Of a DNA stretch of 40,414 bases, positions 15,251 to 24,618 are shown piece after piece. A program made the translations under genes and the position numbers. The DNA is from Oscillospiraceae bacterium (GTDB taxonomy: Bacteria; Bacillota; Clostridia; Oscillospirales; Ruminococcaceae). Location: NCBI GenBank assembly GCA_017560985.1, contig JAFZDX010000005.1, positions 1 through 40,414 of the forward strand, in the 5' to 3' direction. The first letter of the stretch is position 1; the number at the start of each line of letters is the position of its first letter. The notes beneath the pieces were generated by a model. That model was not told where the DNA came from. It ran no database searches and saw only the letters and a program-made list of their open reading frames with translations.

Positions 15251-16828
15251 ATGCTTCTGGTAAACAACATAAAACTGAATATCACTTCCTCCCACAGCCA
15301 GGCTGTGGAAAAAGCACTGAAACTGCTGAACATCCCGCGCAGCCGGATAGCTGACATCTGGGTATATAAAGTCAGCATTGATGCCAGAAAAGGCGATGTG
15401 AAATTTGTTTACAGCGTTGCTGCGAAACTGGCAGACCCCGCAAAGGAAGAAAGATTTAAAAACAAACACAAGGATATTTCTGTAAAGGAAGAACCTGAGC
15501 TCACCTTTGCAACAGGTGAAAAGCAGATGGTGTCTCCTCCTGTTATCTGTGGGTTTGGCCCTGCAGGTATCTTTGCCGCCCTTGTGCTGGCACGAATGGG
15601 TTTTAAACCTGTGGTGCTGGAAATGGGCCAGGAAATTGACAAAAGAATAGAAACAGTAAAAGTCTTTGAAGAAAAAGGCCTGCTGAACACTGCCAGCAAC
15701 ATTCAGTTTGGCGAAGGCGGTGCAGGCACATTTTCAGACGGCAAGCTGACCACCCGTATATCAGATATGCGCTGTGGTTTTGTAATGAATACATTTATCG
15801 CCCACGGTGCCCCGGCAGAAATTGCAAAAATGGCAAAGCCCCATATAGGCACAGACCTGTTGGTAGATGTAATCAAAAATATAAGAAAAGAAATTATCTC
15901 TCTGGGGGGCAAAGTGCTGTTTGACACTGCCCTTACAGATATTGTTATAAAAAATGGACAGGTGGCAGGTGTAAAAACCACAGCAGGTGAAATTGCCACC
16001 GAAAACCTGATTCTTGCCACAGGCCACAGCGCAAGGGAATTGTTCTTCGTGCTGAAAGACCGCGGTGTGGAAATGAGCGCAAAACCTTTCAGTGTAGGTG
16101 TGCGTATTGAACACCTGCAAAGTGAAATCGACAAAGGTCTTTATCACGACCTGGCAGGTCACCCTGCATTGCCAAAGGGTGAATACCAGTTGTCCCACAC
16201 AAAAGGGGACAGGGGTGTGTATACATTCTGTATGTGCCCAGGTGGTCAGGTAGTTGCCGCCGCCAGTGAAGAAAACACTGTGGTGGTAAACGGTATGTCC
16301 CGCCATGCCCGTGACGGCAAAAATGCCAACAGTGCCCTGGTGGTATCTGTTGAGCCAAAAGACTTTGATGATGACTTTACAAAAGCCATCGGCTTCCAGC
16401 GCCAGCTGGAAAAAACAGCCTTTGGACTGGGTGGCAGAAACTATAAAGCCCCTGCCCAGACAGTGGACAGATTCCTGTCCGGCAAAGGCGGTATAAATAT
16501 GAAACGTGTACAGCCTACCTACCCATTGGGTGTTACAGAGGCTGATTTTACAAAACTTTTCCCATCCTTCATCACAGACAATCTGCGCAGTGCCCTGCCA
16601 GTTCTGGACAGAAAATTGCCAGGCTTTGGCGCGGCAGACAGTATGCTGACAGGTGTGGAAACCCGCACATCTTCACCGGTGCGTATTCACCGCGGCGAAG
16701 ATTATCAGAGCAATATCAAAGGTCTGTACCCAACAGGGGAAGGCGCAGGTTACGCTGGCGGCATTATGTCAGCCGCTGTAGACGGTGTCCGCGTGGCACA
16801 GTATATCTGCGAAAAATACAGACCATAA
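15251..16828 (+). CDS. FAD-dependent oxidoreductase, COG2509 type
   Basis: A 525-residue flavoprotein. After about 95 residues of N-terminal domain comes the dinucleotide-binding motif ICGFGPAGIFAALVLA, then the family-specific IQFGEGGAGTFSDGKLTTR, LILATGHSARELF and the C-terminal FAD-binding YPTGEGAGYAGGIMSAAVDG. This architecture is that of the uncharacterised COG2509 NAD(P)/FAD-dependent dehydrogenases common in Firmicutes. The reaction is unknown. It begins 19 bases after cdaR with AAGGAGG upstream, taking the place where glmM is often found, so it may share the cdaA-cdaR transcript. A weak hairpin follows its stop. Confidence 0.87.
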   Translation: MLLVNNIKLNITSSHSQAVEKALKLLNIPRSRIADIWVYKVSIDARKGDVKFVYSVAAKLADPAKEERFKNKHKDISVKEEPELTFATGEKQMVSPPVICGFGPAGIFAALVLARMGFKPVVLEMGQEIDKRIETVKVFEEKGLLNTASNIQFGEGGAGTFSDGKLTTRISDMRCGFVMNTFIAHGAPAEIAKMAKPHIGTDLLVDVIKNIRKEIISLGGKVLFDTALTDIVIKNGQVAGVKTTAGEIATENLILATGHSARELFFVLKDRGVEMSAKPFSVGVRIEHLQSEIDKGLYHDLAGHPALPKGEYQLSHTKGDRGVYTFCMCPGGQVVAAASEENTVVVNGMSRHARDGKNANSALVVSVEPKDFDDDFTKAIGFQRQLEKTAFGLGGRNYKAPAQTVDRFLSGKGGINMKRVQPTYPLGVTEADFTKLFPSFITDNLRSALPVLDRKLPGFGAADSMLTGVETRTSSPVRIHRGEDYQSNIKGLYPTGEGAGYAGGIMSAAVDGVRVAQYICEKYRP

Positions 16829-16839
16829 CCAGACATTAT

Positions 16840-16875
16840 GCAGTGGAGAAAACTTCACTGCCATTTGTCGTTTTA
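16840..16875 (+). terminator. Possible terminator after the COG2509 gene
   Basis: GCAGTGGAG pairs with CTTCACTGC (one G-T) around AAAA. The following sequence (CATTTGTCGTTTTAT) is only partly T-rich. Confidence 0.45.
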
Positions 16876-16912
16876 TAATTTCGTTTAATAATATATAAAT
16901 ATAGAGGTTTAG

Positions 16913-18943
16913 ATGCTTTATCGAAAATGGAAAGTCAACGAGTTTGCCCGGGCTGATGTAGACAGTCTGTGCAAACAGCTGGGTGTTGGCACTTTGCTGT
17001 CAAAAGTGCTGCTATCCAGGTCTGTTCACAATAAAGAACAGGCAACAACCAAATATCTGGACAGTGCGCCGCTGTCTGACCCTTTCCTGATGAAAGATAT
17101 GGACAAAGCAGTTCGGCGTATATGGCAGGCCATAGAAAATGATGAAAAAATTGTTATCTACGGCGACTACGATGTGGACGGTGTGTGCGCCACAGCAACC
17201 CTGTTTTCCTATCTGGAAAGCGTTGGGGCAAATGTTTTTTACAAACTGCCAAACAGAGAAAGTGAAGGCTACGGTCTTAACAGTTCTGTTCTGGCAAAAT
17301 TCAAAGAAAAGGGTGTAGGCCTTGTAATCACCGTTGACAATGGCATTTCTGCCATCAACGAAGTGGCCTATGCCAACAGCATCGGTCTGGATATTGTTAT
17401 CACAGACCATCACCTTCCAAAACAGGAAATACCTGCTGCACTTGCAGTGGTGGACCCACTGCAGAAAGACGATACTTCACCTTGCAAAATATTGGCAGGT
17501 GTGGGTGTGGCCTTCAAACTGGTGTGTGCCCTGGAAGGTGTGCCTTGTGAAGAAATGCTGGACTATTATGCAGACTTTGTCTGCACCGGCACAGTGGCTG
17601 ACCTTATGCTGCTGGAAGGCGAAAACCGCACTTTTGTAAAGGCAGGTCTGGAAATACTCAATTCCGCACCGCGTTGCGGTTTTGAAAGCCTGATGAAAAT
17701 CAGCGGTCTGGAAGGCAAGGCGGTAACCAGTGAAAATATTGCCTATACTATTGCACCGCGTATCAATGCCGCCGGCAGAATGAGCGATGCAACCAGCGCG
17801 CTGGAACTGCTTTTAAGCGAAGATGAAGAAGATGCAGACAACCTGGCATCTTTCCTGGACAACGAAAACCGCAAACGTCAGGACACACAGAACAAAATGG
17901 CAGAAGATATTACCAACGACCTTCAGGACAACGGCGATATGCTGAAAGACCGTGTCATCGTTGTATGGGGCGACCATTACCACCCGGGTGTTGTGGGCAT
18001 TGTTGCCAGCCGCCTGGTGGAAAAATATTCCCGCCCTGCCATTGTGTTTACCAAAGATGGTGACGAATATAAAGGCAGTGGACGCAGTGTTCCGGCATTC
18101 AGCCTGCACAACGCACTGGATAATGTAAAAGAATACCTTATACGTTTTGGCGGTCACGAACTGGCGGCAGGTCTGGCGGTGGAAAAGGAAAATCTGGAAA
18201 ACTTCCGCCGCGCTATAAATGAATTTGCAATGGGCAATGAGAATATGTCCAAAACTGCTGACCTGGATATAGACTGTCTGGTTTCACTGTCTGAAATAAA
18301 TGTGGAAACAGTTTCCCAGATAGACTTTGTGGCACCTTTCGGCAACGGCAACCACAGCCCGCTGTTTATGGCAAAGGGTGTGCAGATTACAGCTGTGTTC
18401 CCAGTGTCTGACGGCAAGCACGTGCGCATAAAAATGCGCCAGGGCAACCATATAAGCCAGGGTATAATGTTCAACGTAACACCTGCCGAGTTTGCCTACA
18501 AACCTGGTGACTACATAGATGTGTGCTTCTCACTGTCTATATTCCAGAGTGAAAACGGGGATATGGTTTCAATGCGAATCAAGGAAGTGCGCCCTGTGGG
18601 TATGCAGGATGTGATGATAGACCATTTTGACATCTATCGTCTGTTCCTTAACGATTTTGCCCTTTCTGAAAACAAAAAAGAAATTCTGCGCCCTGTCAGA
18701 GATGACGTGGTGCTTATATACAGGAAAATCATGGCTGAAAAAATCAACTGTGACGACCTGCGTCCGCTGTTCTGTGCTTTCAACAGTATGTCCAGCGGTA
18801 AAATACAGATAATTATTGATATTCTACTGGACCTGGGGCTTATCGAACCTGTCCGTACAGATATGATAAATTACTATGCCCCTGTGGCAGTAAAAGAGAA
18901 GAAGGACCTGATGAGCAGCAAAATCCTTCTTGCTCTCCAATAA
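16913..18943 (+). CDS. recJ: Single-stranded-DNA-specific exonuclease RecJ
   Basis: A 676-residue DHH-family 5'-3' exonuclease used in recombination and mismatch/base excision repair. Catalytic motifs are DYDVDG (85-90), TVDNGIS, and TDHH (DHH at 165-167), followed by CTGTVADLM; the DHHA1 part ends with RFGGHELAAGL, and an OB-like domain follows. About 100 residues at the C-terminus extend beyond the E. coli core, as is common in Firmicutes. The Shine-Dalgarno (AGAGG) is modest. rel starts 19 bases after its stop. In many Firmicutes apt lies between recJ and rel; it is absent here. Confidence 0.94.
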   Translation: MLYRKWKVNEFARADVDSLCKQLGVGTLLSKVLLSRSVHNKEQATTKYLDSAPLSDPFLMKDMDKAVRRIWQAIENDEKIVIYGDYDVDGVCATATLFSYLESVGANVFYKLPNRESEGYGLNSSVLAKFKEKGVGLVITVDNGISAINEVAYANSIGLDIVITDHHLPKQEIPAALAVVDPLQKDDTSPCKILAGVGVAFKLVCALEGVPCEEMLDYYADFVCTGTVADLMLLEGENRTFVKAGLEILNSAPRCGFESLMKISGLEGKAVTSENIAYTIAPRINAAGRMSDATSALELLLSEDEEDADNLASFLDNENRKRQDTQNKMAEDITNDLQDNGDMLKDRVIVVWGDHYHPGVVGIVASRLVEKYSRPAIVFTKDGDEYKGSGRSVPAFSLHNALDNVKEYLIRFGGHELAAGLAVEKENLENFRRAINEFAMGNENMSKTADLDIDCLVSLSEINVETVSQIDFVAPFGNGNHSPLFMAKGVQITAVFPVSDGKHVRIKMRQGNHISQGIMFNVTPAEFAYKPGDYIDVCFSLSIFQSENGDMVSMRIKEVRPVGMQDVMIDHFDIYRLFLNDFALSENKKEILRPVRDDVVLIYRKIMAEKINCDDLRPLFCAFNSMSSGKIQIIIDILLDLGLIEPVRTDMINYYAPVAVKEKKDLMSSKILLALQ

Positions 18944-18962
18944 AAAGATTGGTGGTGTTTAT

Positions 18963-21134
18963 ATGAAATACGACGAACTGAGAGTTATGCTGAAAGAGTC
19001 CGGCAAAGGCTATGATATGGAAATGATTGAAAAAGCATATCTGCTGGCTGAAAAAAATCACAACGGACAGTTCAGAAAAACAGGCGAACCTTATATCGAA
19101 CATCCACTGTCTGTTGCGGCCATTCTGGCTGAACTGGGCATGGATTCCACCAGTATTGTTGCGGCCATCCTTCACGACGTGGTGGAAGATACTGCGGTGA
19201 CACTGGAAGAAATTGAAAAGGAATTCAATGGTGAAGTTGCACTGCTGGTTGACGGTGTAACAAAACTGGGTCAGATTCCACTGTCCACACAGGAAGAACA
19301 GCAGGCTGAAAACCTGCGTAAAATGCTGCTGGCTATGAGCAAGGATATCCGTGTTATGATTATCAAGCTCTGCGACCGCCTGCACAATATGCGCACCTAC
19401 GAAGGCTGGAAACCACAGAAACAGCGCGACAAAGCCCTGGAAACAATGGATATTTACTCCTCCATTGCCCACCGCCTTGGTATGAGTAAAATCAAGGATG
19501 AACTGCAGGACATTTCACTGCGAATTCTTGACCCTATCGGCTATGACGAAGTAAAACACATTATTGAACGCGACATCAACGCACAGGCTCTGGTGGACGG
19601 CATCGTGGGCAGTGTAAAAGAAAAACTCCACGAATTCGGGCTGACAAATGCCACTGTTTTCGGCAGGGTAAAAAGCGTTTACGGTCTGTACAGAAAACTG
19701 TATATACAGGGCCGTGACATAGGCGACATTTACGACATTTATGCTGTGCGTATCATTCTGGACAATATATCTGAATGTTACAATGCACTTATGCTGATGC
19801 ATGATATGTTCCGCCCTATCCCATCACGATTCAAAGATTATATCTCCTCGCCAAAATCAAATATGTACCAGTCACTGCATACATCTGTTATCGGCCGTGA
19901 TGGTATTCCGTTTGAAATCCAGATAAGAACCTGGGACATGCACTACACCGCTGAATACGGTATCGCTGCCCACTGGAAATACAAATCCGGTCTGCAGGGA
20001 CAGGACAATATGGATGAAAAACTGGCCTGGGTTCGCCAGATGCTGGAAAACCAGCAGGATACTGACGACAACACTGAACTGCTGGCATCCATCAAAAGCG
20101 ACCTGGTGCCGGAAGATACCTATGTGTTCACACCAAAAGGTGACGTTATCAACCTGCCTGCAGGTGCTACTGTAATCGACTTTGCCTATGCCATCCACTC
20201 TGCTGTTGGTAACAGAATGGTGGGTGCAAAGGTAAACGGCCGTATGGTTTCCATTGATTACAAGGTAAATACCGGTGAAATCATTGAAGTTGTAACAGGT
20301 CCAAAGGACAAAGGTCCGTCCCGTGACTGGCTGAATATTGTTACCACTTCCGAAGCCAAGAGCAAAATCCGTTCCTGGTTCAAAAAGGAAAGAAAAGAAG
20401 AAAATATTATTGAAGGTAAGACTGCACTGGATAAAGAAATGCGTCGCAACCTGATAAACCTGTCTGAAGAAGAGTACGACCCATTTGTGGAAGAACTGGC
20501 CAGAAGACAGAAGTTCAATACAAAAGAAGAACTGTTTGCCGCCCTGGGCTATGGCGGTCTGCAACTGTCAAAAGTGCTTTTCAAAGCAAGGGAAGCCTGG
20601 ACAAAAATGCAGAAGGAAAAAGAACAGGCAGAACAGCCTATTGAAAAGAAAGTTGTTACTGCACCTATCAAAAAGCCAAAAAGCTCCAACGGTGTTATTG
20701 TTGAAGGTCTGGATAACTGTCTGGTTAAATTCTCCAAATGCTGTTCACCACTGCCAGGTGATGAAATTGTGGGCTTTATTACCAGGGGCTTCGGTGTTTC
20801 CATCCATAAAAAGAGCTGTGTAAATGCCCAGAGCCGTAACATTGATGAAGAAAACCGGGCCCGCTGGGTAAAAGCCTACTGGGCAGATGACATTGCCGAA
20901 GATTTCAAGGCAGGTCTGGAAATTGTGGCTATGGACAATGGTATGGCACTGGCAGAAGTATCCACTGCCCTGGGCAATATGCGTGTACCAATCTACGCAC
21001 TGAATGCAAAACAGACATCTGACAAACGTCTGGCTATGAGCGTTACAGTTGGCGTAACAAATACTGACCATCTCAACAGTATTATTGCAAAACTTAAAAA
21101 GACAAAAAATGTTATCTCGGTAGAGAGAAACTAA
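18963..21134 (+). CDS. rel: RelA/SpoT family (p)ppGpp synthetase/hydrolase
   Basis: A 723-residue bifunctional stringent response enzyme. The HD hydrolase domain is intact (HPLSVAAILAE and AAILHDVVEDT, HD at 71-72). The synthetase domain has GRVKSVYGLYRK, DIYAVRII, RFKDYISSPKSNMYQSLHT and EIQIRTWDMH. TGS (YVFTPKGDVINLPAGATVID), zinc-finger/helical (CCSPLPGDEIVGFITRGFGV) and C-terminal ACT domains follow. Both activities are therefore expected. The start is ATG 18963 with a GGTGG site; an earlier in-frame ATG at 18930 lies inside recJ and lacks family similarity. It is followed after 15 bases by dtd, the classic rel-dtd pairing. Confidence 0.95.
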   Translation: MKYDELRVMLKESGKGYDMEMIEKAYLLAEKNHNGQFRKTGEPYIEHPLSVAAILAELGMDSTSIVAAILHDVVEDTAVTLEEIEKEFNGEVALLVDGVTKLGQIPLSTQEEQQAENLRKMLLAMSKDIRVMIIKLCDRLHNMRTYEGWKPQKQRDKALETMDIYSSIAHRLGMSKIKDELQDISLRILDPIGYDEVKHIIERDINAQALVDGIVGSVKEKLHEFGLTNATVFGRVKSVYGLYRKLYIQGRDIGDIYDIYAVRIILDNISECYNALMLMHDMFRPIPSRFKDYISSPKSNMYQSLHTSVIGRDGIPFEIQIRTWDMHYTAEYGIAAHWKYKSGLQGQDNMDEKLAWVRQMLENQQDTDDNTELLASIKSDLVPEDTYVFTPKGDVINLPAGATVIDFAYAIHSAVGNRMVGAKVNGRMVSIDYKVNTGEIIEVVTGPKDKGPSRDWLNIVTTSEAKSKIRSWFKKERKEENIIEGKTALDKEMRRNLINLSEEEYDPFVEELARRQKFNTKEELFAALGYGGLQLSKVLFKAREAWTKMQKEKEQAEQPIEKKVVTAPIKKPKSSNGVIVEGLDNCLVKFSKCCSPLPGDEIVGFITRGFGVSIHKKSCVNAQSRNIDEENRARWVKAYWADDIAEDFKAGLEIVAMDNGMALAEVSTALGNMRVPIYALNAKQTSDKRLAMSVTVGVTNTDHLNSIIAKLKKTKNVISVERN

Positions 21135-21149
21135 AAACAGAGGTAAATT

Positions 21150-21608
21150 ATGAGAGCTGTTATTCAGAGAGTAGAAAACGCCTGGATTACCGTAAACGGC
21201 GGTGAAAAACAGGAAATGGGCGCAGGTCTGGTGGTGCTGTTCGGTGTGCGCGAAGGTGATGATGCTGCTGACACACTGGCAGTGGCAAACAAAATCAGCC
21301 AGCTGCGCATTTTTGAAGATGCTGACGGAAAAATGAATGTAAGCCCGTTGGAACTGGGTCTGGACTGTATGGTTGTCAGCCAGTTTACACTCTTTGCAGA
21401 TACAAAAAAAGGCCGTAGACCTTCCTTTGTAAAGGCTGCTAAACCTGATGTGGCTATTCCTATCTATGAAAAATTCCTGTCTGAAATACAGGCCGCAGGC
21501 TTTAACAAGGTGGTTCACGGCGAATTTGGCGCGGATATGCAGATAAATCTGACAAATGACGGCCCTGTAACTATTATCATTGACACTGACGAATGGAGAA
21601 ACAGCTGA
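21150..21608 (+). CDS. dtd: D-aminoacyl-tRNA deacylase
   Basis: A 152-residue cytosolic proofreading enzyme that hydrolyses D-aminoacyl-tRNAs. The family start MRAVIQRVENAWITV, catalytic SQFTLFADTKKGRRPSF and the cross-subunit NDGPVTIIIDT (Gly-Pro motif) are all present; length is standard. It lies 15 bases after rel with an AGAGGT site. Its stop codon overlaps the next start by one base (TGATG), so the MBL hydrolase is translationally coupled. Confidence 0.95.
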   Translation: MRAVIQRVENAWITVNGGEKQEMGAGLVVLFGVREGDDAADTLAVANKISQLRIFEDADGKMNVSPLELGLDCMVVSQFTLFADTKKGRRPSFVKAAKPDVAIPIYEKFLSEIQAAGFNKVVHGEFGADMQINLTNDGPVTIIIDTDEWRNS

Positions 21609-22189
21609 TGAAAGCATATCATCTTATGGGCAAAGCCCCTTATTTTACAAACTGTTTTATGCTTACCGACAACAGCGGCAACGCAGTGCTGATTGATTGC
21701 AGTGCCGATGTGGAAAAGGTAAAAACAATTCTGGAAAACGACCGCGCCCAGTTAAAGGCAATTCTGCTGACCCACGGTCACGCAGACCACCGCGAAACAC
21801 TGGAAGAAACAGTGGCAGAATTCGGCTGCCCTGTTTATCTGGGTGCAGAAGATGCAGACCTGTTCGGCCTGGAAGGCACTACTGCCTATGAAGATGCCAC
21901 AGTTATGAAATTTGGAGAAATCAAGTTTTTTGTTTTCTCCACACCTGGTCACACACCTGGTGGCTATTGCCTGTGGGCAGAAGGTATGCTTTTCTGTGGC
22001 GATACACTTTTTGCAGGCACAGTGGGCCGCACCGATATGCGCGGCGGTGATTTTGACGTGCTGAAAGAAAGCCTGAAAAAAATCATTACAATAGTGGACG
22101 ACAATCCGCAGGTACTGCCTGGTCACAATCATTTTTCAACTCTTGACCAGGAAAAGGTACAGAATCCATACCTTAAAAATTTAAGATAA
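21608..22189 (+). CDS. MBL-fold hydrolase, glyoxalase II-like (YqgX type)
   Basis: A 193-residue MBL-fold protein. The zinc motif is THGHADH (H56, H58, D60, H61), followed by TPGHTPGGYCLW, CGDTLFAGTVGRTD and the final LPGHNHFST, the pattern of glyoxalase II-like hydrolases such as YqgX. They hydrolyse thioesters or related compounds; glutathione is unlikely in a clostridium, so the substrate is open. The start at 21608 is chosen because it overlaps the dtd stop by one base with GGAG nine bases upstream; a start five codons earlier is less well placed. It belongs to the recJ-rel-dtd-hemZ cluster. Confidence 0.87.
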   Translation: MKAYHLMGKAPYFTNCFMLTDNSGNAVLIDCSADVEKVKTILENDRAQLKAILLTHGHADHRETLEETVAEFGCPVYLGAEDADLFGLEGTTAYEDATVMKFGEIKFFVFSTPGHTPGGYCLWAEGMLFCGDTLFAGTVGRTDMRGGDFDVLKESLKKIITIVDDNPQVLPGHNHFSTLDQEKVQNPYLKNLR

Positions 22190-22198
22190 AGGTAAATT

Positions 22199-23647
22199 AT
22201 GCAGTTATTTTTAGTAAATTACGACACACATTATGAAATAGAACAGCTGTCCAGAATGTTTTTCAAAGGGCTGACAGTGGAAAAATGTGCTGATATTCCA
22301 CCACTGCCACAGCAGGATTATATCCTGATTGTAAAAACTGACAGCGGTTTTGACTACACTGTAAATATAAAAAGGACAGAAAGCAAAAGTACAGCCGCCC
22401 TTGACCCTGATGGACCAAAGGAAGAAATGCAACTGTGCCTGGGGGCATATAAACTGTACCAATCCGCCACAGGCTCTGGTCTGCCGTGGGGTGTGCTGAC
22501 AGGTGTGCGCCCTGTGCGCCTTATGAGAAACCTTTACAAGGCGGAAGGCGACCTGGAAAAAGTAAAGGAAAAATTCCGCAAGGACTACCTGGTAAGCGAA
22601 GAAAAAATAGACCTTTGCACCAATGTTTTCAATATACAGAAACCTGTAATTGACTGTGGCAATCCCCAGGATTACAGCCTGTACATTTCCATTCCTTTCT
22701 GCCCGTCACGTTGCAGTTACTGTTCATTTGTATCTACATCTATAAAGACAGCAGGCCATCTGATGCAGGGCTATGTGGATAACCTTTGTGAAGAAATTCG
22801 TTATACAGCAAAAAAAGCGGCAGAAACAGGCCTTAATCTGAAAACCATATATATGGGTGGTGGCACACCTACTGCCATCACAGCGGCTATGCTGGAACAG
22901 GTAATGAAAACTGTACAGGAATGTTTTGACCTTTCCAAAGTGCTGGAATACACTGTGGAAGCCGGTCGCCCTGACTGTACAGACCTGGAAAAACTGCAGA
23001 TTATCAAAAAATATGGCGCAACACGAGTTTCCATAAATCCACAGACATTTTCTGACAATGTGCTGAAAGCCATAGGCCGCAATCACACCCACGCCGACTT
23101 CCTGCGCTGTGTGGCAGATGCCAGAACAGCAGGTTTTGACAGCATAAATATGGACCTGATTGCAGGTCTGCCGGAAGACACTGTGGAAGGTTTTGAAAAA
23201 AGCCTTCGCGGCTGTATCCGGCTGGGTGCTGAAAATATTACCGTTCACACACTGACACTGAAACGTGCATCAAATCTGGTTATCAAAAATGAAGAACATC
23301 ATTATGATGATGTGGAAAAAATGATTGCCAAAAATGCTATACTGGCGGATTACGGATATAAACCATACTATATGTACAGACAGAAATCCACAGTAAAGAA
23401 TCTGGAAAATGTGGGTTTTTCACAGAATGGACACGAAAGCCTGTATAATATATATATAATGGAAGAAATACAGACCATTATTTCCTGCGGTGCAGGTGGT
23501 GTAAGCAAGGTGGTGGCTGCTGACGGCGACCTGAAACGAGTTTACAACTACAAATATCCACAGGAATATATCAAAGATTTTGATGCTATAATTGACAGAA
23601 AAGACCAGGTGTTTGACATCTGCCGTCAGTTTGGTCTGGACAGATAA
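22199..23647 (+). CDS. hemZ: Coproporphyrinogen dehydrogenase-like radical SAM protein HemZ
   Basis: A 482-residue radical SAM protein. The SAM cluster motif is CPSRCSYC (C168, C172, C175), followed by YMGGGTPTAI and the HemN-like VSINPQTFSDNVLKAIGRNHT and INMDLIAGLPEDT. The 150-residue N-terminal extension and GLPWGVLTGVRPVRL are typical of HemZ rather than HemN. Annotation as an oxygen-independent coproporphyrinogen oxidase is by homology; no other heme genes are in the window, so the true substrate may differ. It starts nine bases after the MBL gene with a short AAAGGT site and is the last enzyme of the rel-dtd cluster. Confidence 0.88.
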   Translation: MQLFLVNYDTHYEIEQLSRMFFKGLTVEKCADIPPLPQQDYILIVKTDSGFDYTVNIKRTESKSTAALDPDGPKEEMQLCLGAYKLYQSATGSGLPWGVLTGVRPVRLMRNLYKAEGDLEKVKEKFRKDYLVSEEKIDLCTNVFNIQKPVIDCGNPQDYSLYISIPFCPSRCSYCSFVSTSIKTAGHLMQGYVDNLCEEIRYTAKKAAETGLNLKTIYMGGGTPTAITAAMLEQVMKTVQECFDLSKVLEYTVEAGRPDCTDLEKLQIIKKYGATRVSINPQTFSDNVLKAIGRNHTHADFLRCVADARTAGFDSINMDLIAGLPEDTVEGFEKSLRGCIRLGAENITVHTLTLKRASNLVIKNEEHHYDDVEKMIAKNAILADYGYKPYYMYRQKSTVKNLENVGFSQNGHESLYNIYIMEEIQTIISCGAGGVSKVVAADGDLKRVYNYKYPQEYIKDFDAIIDRKDQVFDICRQFGLDR

Positions 23648-23701
23648 CAGCAAAACCTTACAGCGTTTAAACAATAATGATTTTGATAAAGGAGAATTGT
23701 T

Positions 23702-24253
23702 ATGAAATTATTTGAAGACCTTATGGAAGCCTCTGCAAAATTTGCAGACAAAGCAGCAAAAGTTGCAACAGAAGCCTTTGAACAGACAAAGGTAGTTGCT
23801 GGCGAAGCAATGGACAAAGGCAAAAAGAAAGTAAACGAACTGGAACTGAAAAATGACCTGTCCAAAGCACAGAAACAGCTGGGCGAACTTTATTATGTAA
23901 TGCGCAAAACAGGCGAAATGAACGAGGAACTGCTGACACAGTATTTCAACAATGTGGCCGAAATCGAAGCAAAACTGGAAGCGTTGGGCACTGAAGAAGT
24001 AAACGAAGACATGGATTTTACTGTGGAAGAAGAAATCGTTATCACACCGGATGTGTCTTTTGAAGAAAAAGCTGAAGAAGCTATGGAAGCTGTGGAAGAT
24101 GCAGTGGAAAACATAGTGGAAGAAGTAAAAGAAATCTTTGAAGATGACAAGAAAGAAATCGAACTTACTTTGAAAGCTTGTCCATCCTGCGGCGCACCGG
24201 CAGACGAAGATGACCTGTTCTGCAGCGAATGCGGCAGCAAAATCAGTGAATAA
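23702..24253 (+). CDS. Coiled-coil protein with C-terminal zinc ribbon
   Basis: A 183-residue hydrophilic protein of unknown function. Residues 1-100 are alanine- and lysine-rich helix with heptad-like spacing (amphipathic or coiled coil), residues 101-155 are strongly acidic, and the end is a double CxxC zinc ribbon: CPSCG (C160, C163) and CSECG (C174, C177). Such short zinc-ribbon proteins are common in Clostridia without assigned roles. It has an excellent AAAGGAG site, is 54 bases after hemZ and ends at a strong terminator. No membrane segment is seen. Confidence 0.75.
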   Translation: MKLFEDLMEASAKFADKAAKVATEAFEQTKVVAGEAMDKGKKKVNELELKNDLSKAQKQLGELYYVMRKTGEMNEELLTQYFNNVAEIEAKLEALGTEEVNEDMDFTVEEEIVITPDVSFEEKAEEAMEAVEDAVENIVEEVKEIFEDDKKEIELTLKACPSCGAPADEDDLFCSECGSKISE

Positions 24254-24269
24254 TAAATAATCGCAAATT

Positions 24270-24300
24270 AAAAGCACTCCCACGGGAGTGCTTTTGTTTT
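24270..24300 (+). terminator. Terminator of the zinc-ribbon gene
   Basis: AAAAGCACTCC pairs with GGAGTGCTTTT around CACG, followed by GTTTTG. It is the end of the long plus-strand gene series. Confidence 0.9.
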
Positions 24301-24364
24301 GTGTAGTAACAACCACCAGCTATGCCGGTGAAAAAACTTTAGCTTCAAGCATTGAGCGAAGCGA

Positions 24365-24483
24365 AATGTCATTCCGAGCATAAGTGAGGAATCTTTGCAC
24401 TTAAAGAAACATAAAAATAATTGCTCTACAGAAAGCTGTAGAGCAAAGATTCTTCGACTCGTTACACTCGCTCAGAATGACAT
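24365..24483. repeat. Palindromic intergenic element, copy 1 (TGTCATTC family)
   Basis: The ends ATGTCATTC (24366-24374) and GAATGACAT (24475-24483) are inverted; inside, GAATCTTTGC (24389-24398) pairs with GCAAAGATTC (24443-24452), and the centre is GCTCTACAG-AAAG-CTGTAGAGC (24423-24444). The left end AAATGTCATTCCG is identical to that of the element at 31607-31701. No coding capacity is seen. It looks like a non-autonomous palindromic repeat. Confidence 0.7.
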
Positions 24484-24486
24484 ATT

Positions 24487-24604
24487 ACCACTTTAGTGGT
24501 TGCAGTGCGCGTAAAGCAACTGAAAGATTTTCAGTGCCTCTTAAGAGGTGAGCAGGTAATATGCCCTTTCAGGGCTTGTGCATACCACCAGCTTTGCTTG
24601 TGGT
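24487..24604. repeat. Run of five short palindromes
   Basis: Five consecutive hairpins: ACCAC-TTTA-GTGGT (24487-24500), ACTGAAA-GAT-TTTCAGT (24519-24535), CCTCTTAAGAGG (24537-24548), GCCCT-TTC-AGGGC (24563-24575), ACCAC...GTGGT (24584-24604). A similar ACCACCAGC motif occurs at about 24310. The 365-base gap 24254-24618 between converging genes holds only the terminator and these repeats. Confidence 0.6.
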
Positions 24605-24618
24605 TTTGATTGTTTAAA

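Noticed and set aside
24365..24483. Possible insertion sequence
   Set aside because: Only about 118 bases with no transposase; better described as a short palindromic repeat.
24301..24618. Possible CRISPR array
   Set aside because: The palindromes differ in sequence and spacing; there are no regular direct repeats and no cas genes.
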